A DNA stretch of 6,589 nt from Flavipsychrobacter stenotrophus (GTDB taxonomy: Bacteria > Bacteroidota > Bacteroidia > Chitinophagales > Chitinophagaceae). How positions within the stretch are numbered: position 1 is the stretch's first letter; every line of letters starts with the position of its first letter. Location: assembly GCA_947379685.1 (NCBI GenBank), contig CANCOG010000286.1, positions 1 to 6,589 on the forward strand, in the 5' to 3' direction. Under the pieces are notes generated by a model. The model was not told the DNA's origin. It saw only the letters and a list, made by a program, of their open reading frames with translations, and did no database searches. Both the position numbers and the translations under genes were made by a program. Positions 6,071 through 6,589 of the stretch are shown in pieces.

Positions 6071-6499
6071 TTAGAAAATGTGTTTGATAAAACTTGCGGC
6101 TTTGTATGTCAAAGAGTTGGTTGCAACAGGGCAGCCTCCCTTCATTTCAGCTTCGCTGGGCATGAATCTTTTGGCCTTGATGCCAAATTGATCGATGGTG
6201 TTTTTTATGATGGCATCGGCTGTGTTCTTTGCCGGGAAAAATGTGAACACCAGAATTTTGGTGCTGCGGTTTAGAAGTACATGGTCGACGCCATTTTGTT
6301 CCGTCACCCACGATGAAATTTTATCCGCTTGTTCAGGAGTCAGGTCCTGTTTAATATCTACTCTAGCCATAGCAACGCTGCTGGGGTCAAGCGGCTTTGG
6401 TCTTGTTACCAGGTAAAGGTGGATCGCAAGAACAGCGAACAAAAGAGTGGTTATCACAGCCGATGTAACCAATATTTTTTTTGTGGTGACCTTCTTCAT
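6071..6499 (-). CDS. Single-pass membrane protein with HMA-like ferredoxin fold and Cys-Pro tail
   Basis: I start this 142-residue protein at the ATG at 6497-6499 (MKKVTTKK), which puts a basic start directly before the single hydrophobic segment at residues 9-31. An ATG 14 codons upstream is in frame but adds an unlikely MAILCLRPKE start. After the anchor, a short Pro-rich linker leads to a strand-helix-strand-strand-helix-strand pattern: ARVDIKQDL (45-53), helix from TPEQADKI, VDHVLL and KILVFTFF, helix from TADAIIKNTIDQFGI, then KAKRF. This order and length resemble heavy-metal-associated (HMA) domains, but the metal-binding CxxC loop is absent. The only cysteine, Cys123, lies in GGCPV near the end; Cys-Pro pairs act as heme-regulatory motifs in some proteins, a speculative link here. 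The domain should face the periplasm. It is the first gene of the unit in the window and lies 18 bases before the globin-like lipoprotein gene, so a shared function is likely. The exact family is not recognised. Confidence 0.72.
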   Translation of the reverse strand: MKKVTTKKILVTSAVITTLLFAVLAIHLYLVTRPKPLDPSSVAMARVDIKQDLTPEQADKISSWVTEQNGVDHVLLNRSTKILVFTFFPAKNTADAIIKNTIDQFGIKAKRFMPSEAEMKGGCPVATNSLTYKAASFIKHIF

Positions 6500-6542
6500 T
6501 TGAATAGTTTTTTCCTTTGGTCTAAGACATAGTATAGCCACC

Positions 6543-6560
6543 CCAGGGCATAGCCCCTGG
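6543..6560. repeat. Short inverted repeat upstream of the HMA-like gene
   Basis: CCAGGG (6543-6548) and CCCTGG (6555-6560) form a 6-bp inverted repeat with a 6-base loop, 44 bases upstream of the start at 6499. A T-rich stretch follows on the plus strand, but the stem is short. It may be a chance repeat, an operator, or the tail of something beyond the window edge. No -7 box is visible between it and the gene. Confidence 0.3.
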
Positions 6561-6589
6561 TTAGGTTTTCTTTAAATCGCTGTATGTTC

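Noticed and set aside
5727..6074. Plus-strand open frame of 115 codons opposite the globin-like gene
   Set aside because: It lies opposite a gene with a clear lipobox and globin motifs and shows no motif of its own.
6500..6541. Upstream ATG giving 14 more residues on the HMA-like protein
   Set aside because: The extension has mixed charge and polarity before a normal MKK plus hydrophobic anchor start, so the shorter form is more likely.
1..6589. CRISPR array, tRNA, rRNA, insertion sequence or phage genes
   Set aside because: No spaced direct repeats, tRNA-like cloverleaf, rRNA stretch, transposase motif or phage protein was seen on either strand.

Overview
The window reads as Bacteroidota chromosome, most likely a Chitinophagaceae-type or related environmental lineage. 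One protein ends in a type IX secretion (T9SS) C-terminal sorting domain, a system largely confined to this phylum. One lipoprotein has the C-K-K-K-D start to its mature part that is common there. Start codons lack clear Shine-Dalgarno sequences, and a TAnnTTTG-type -7 box precedes one gene. Genus-level placement cannot be made from sequence alone.

All six supported genes lie on the minus strand, so transcription runs from high to low coordinates. First come a small membrane-anchored protein with a ferredoxin-like (HMA-like) fold pattern (6071-6499) and, 18 bases on, a lipoprotein whose C-terminal half looks like a group 1 truncated hemoglobin (5480-6052). These two are probably one operon, closed by a large inverted repeat (5411-5466) and then a strong intrinsic terminator (5357-5398). 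After a 226-base leader region comes a tandem pair of exported DUF4331 paralogues (3373-5127 and 1310-3340) separated by 32 bases. Only the second copy carries the T9SS sorting domain. A perfect 28-base palindrome followed by a T-tract (1250-1287) ends this unit.

The last part holds a two-helix membrane protein with a Met/His- and Cys-rich tail (751-1086), preceded by a plausible Bacteroidota promoter, and an HD-domain metal-dependent phosphohydrolase-like protein (10-594) that runs almost to the window edge. These two look like ordinary housekeeping or accessory genes not obviously tied to the others.

The part most worth attention is the envelope-directed set: the HMA-like anchor with a C-terminal Cys-Pro motif, the lipid-anchored globin-like protein, and two DUF4331 proteins that probably end up in different places. 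All four products are predicted to leave the cytoplasm or face away from it. A shared role in heme, metal or redox chemistry at the cell envelope is a reasonable hypothesis, but it is inference. DUF4331 has no function that I can name with confidence.
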